DNA of 14,001 bases, from NCBI GenBank assembly GCA_946803715.1, contig CAMPET010000001.1, positions 821,315 to 835,315 of the forward strand. The letters run 5' to 3'. Under the pieces are notes generated by a model. That model saw only the letters and a list, made by a program, of their open reading frames with translations. It made no database searches and was not told the origin of the DNA. Positions 13,670-14,001 of the stretch are shown one piece after another. Position numbers and translations under genes: made by a program. Numbering within the stretch: position 1 is the stretch's first letter; each line of letters opens with the position of its first letter. Source of the DNA: Beroe ovata. Its lineage: Eukaryota; Ctenophora; Nuda; Beroida; Beroidae.

Positions 13670-13787
13670 GTGGTGTCAGTGTTACCCTGCGATGTCGTCA
13701 GAATAGTGGTGTCAGTGTTACCCTGCGGTGTCTTCAAAATAGTGGTGTCAGTGTTATCCTGCGGTTTCGTCAAAATAGTGTTGTCAG
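13670..13787. repeat. 36-bp minisatellite, about 3.3 units
   Basis: Units start GTGGTGTCAG at 13670, 13706 and 13742, with a partial GTGTTGTCAG at 13778. Each carries TGTTACCCTGCG and ends GTCAAAATA with minor changes. Every full unit contains the octamer TGGTGTCA, which is also scattered elsewhere in the window. Confidence 0.95.
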
Positions 13788-13980
13788 TGACTTGACTTAT
13801 ATTTCAAGCGTAACAACATTTAGATGTTACGGTAACATATACATTTCCTGGCAAACATCCAACCGAGTTAATGCTGTCAGATCATTATCCTACTAGGGAG
13901 ACAAATTAGGATGGTTGCATCCGGAAACCTATAGAAATTAAAATCGTACAGTAGCTAGGTACACAAAAGCACGCATCCTC

Positions 13981-14001
13981 ACACACACACACACACACAC
14001 A
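13981..14001. repeat. (CA)n microsatellite at window end
   Basis: Uninterrupted CA dinucleotides running to the right edge. Confidence 0.95.

Overview
This is eukaryotic nuclear DNA, almost certainly from an invertebrate animal. It is moderately AT-rich, coding segments are short and separated by GT-AG introns (85 to 817 bp), and microsatellites and short tandem repeats are common. The compact intron-rich layout would suit a sponge or another early-branching or marine invertebrate, but nothing in the window fixes the species. No bacterial operon, Shine-Dalgarno signal, CRISPR array or phage module is present. An N at 11953 shows this is assembled sequence.

The left 8.1 kb holds one gene on the + strand. 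I can join 16 exons between 1145 and 8101. All 15 introns are GT-AG, every exon phase matches its neighbour, and the total (3246 nt, 1081 codons plus TAG) stays open. The first three quarters of the protein is Ser/Pro/Thr-rich and largely disordered, with a short basic coiled-coil-like segment and two in-frame tandem repeats (12-bp GVSP units; six 21-bp D-D/N-VITTR units). The last ~265 residues (exons 13 to 16) look like folded helical sequence. They resemble, from memory, the extreme C-terminus of the centrosomal protein CEP350. The 5' end is uncertain. No CAP-Gly domain, which vertebrate CEP350 carries, can be seen.

Region by region: 1-1142 is 5' flank or upstream intron with simple repeats. 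1143-8101 is the gene. Its third intron holds two CCAAT boxes beside GCGCGC blocks, which looks like an internal promoter. 8102-11209 is 3' UTR and intergenic sequence with a GC-alternating island, a poly(A) candidate inside a hairpin, and CA repeats, but no convincing gene. 11210-12503 is a notable direct-repeat structure: two diverged ~0.5-kb copies of an anonymous segment flank a 228-bp duplicated fragment of the gene (end of exon 11, all of intron 11, most of exon 12), and the right-hand junction is the N. 12504-14001 holds inverted and tandem repeats (19-bp and 36-bp units) and ends in a CA microsatellite.

The most interesting points are the captured gene fragment between direct repeats, the fact that its left breakpoint lies in the coding minisatellite's ACGCGT core, the intronic CCAAT/GCGCGC module, and the apparent absence of the CAP-Gly domain. 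I found no wholly new multi-gene system.
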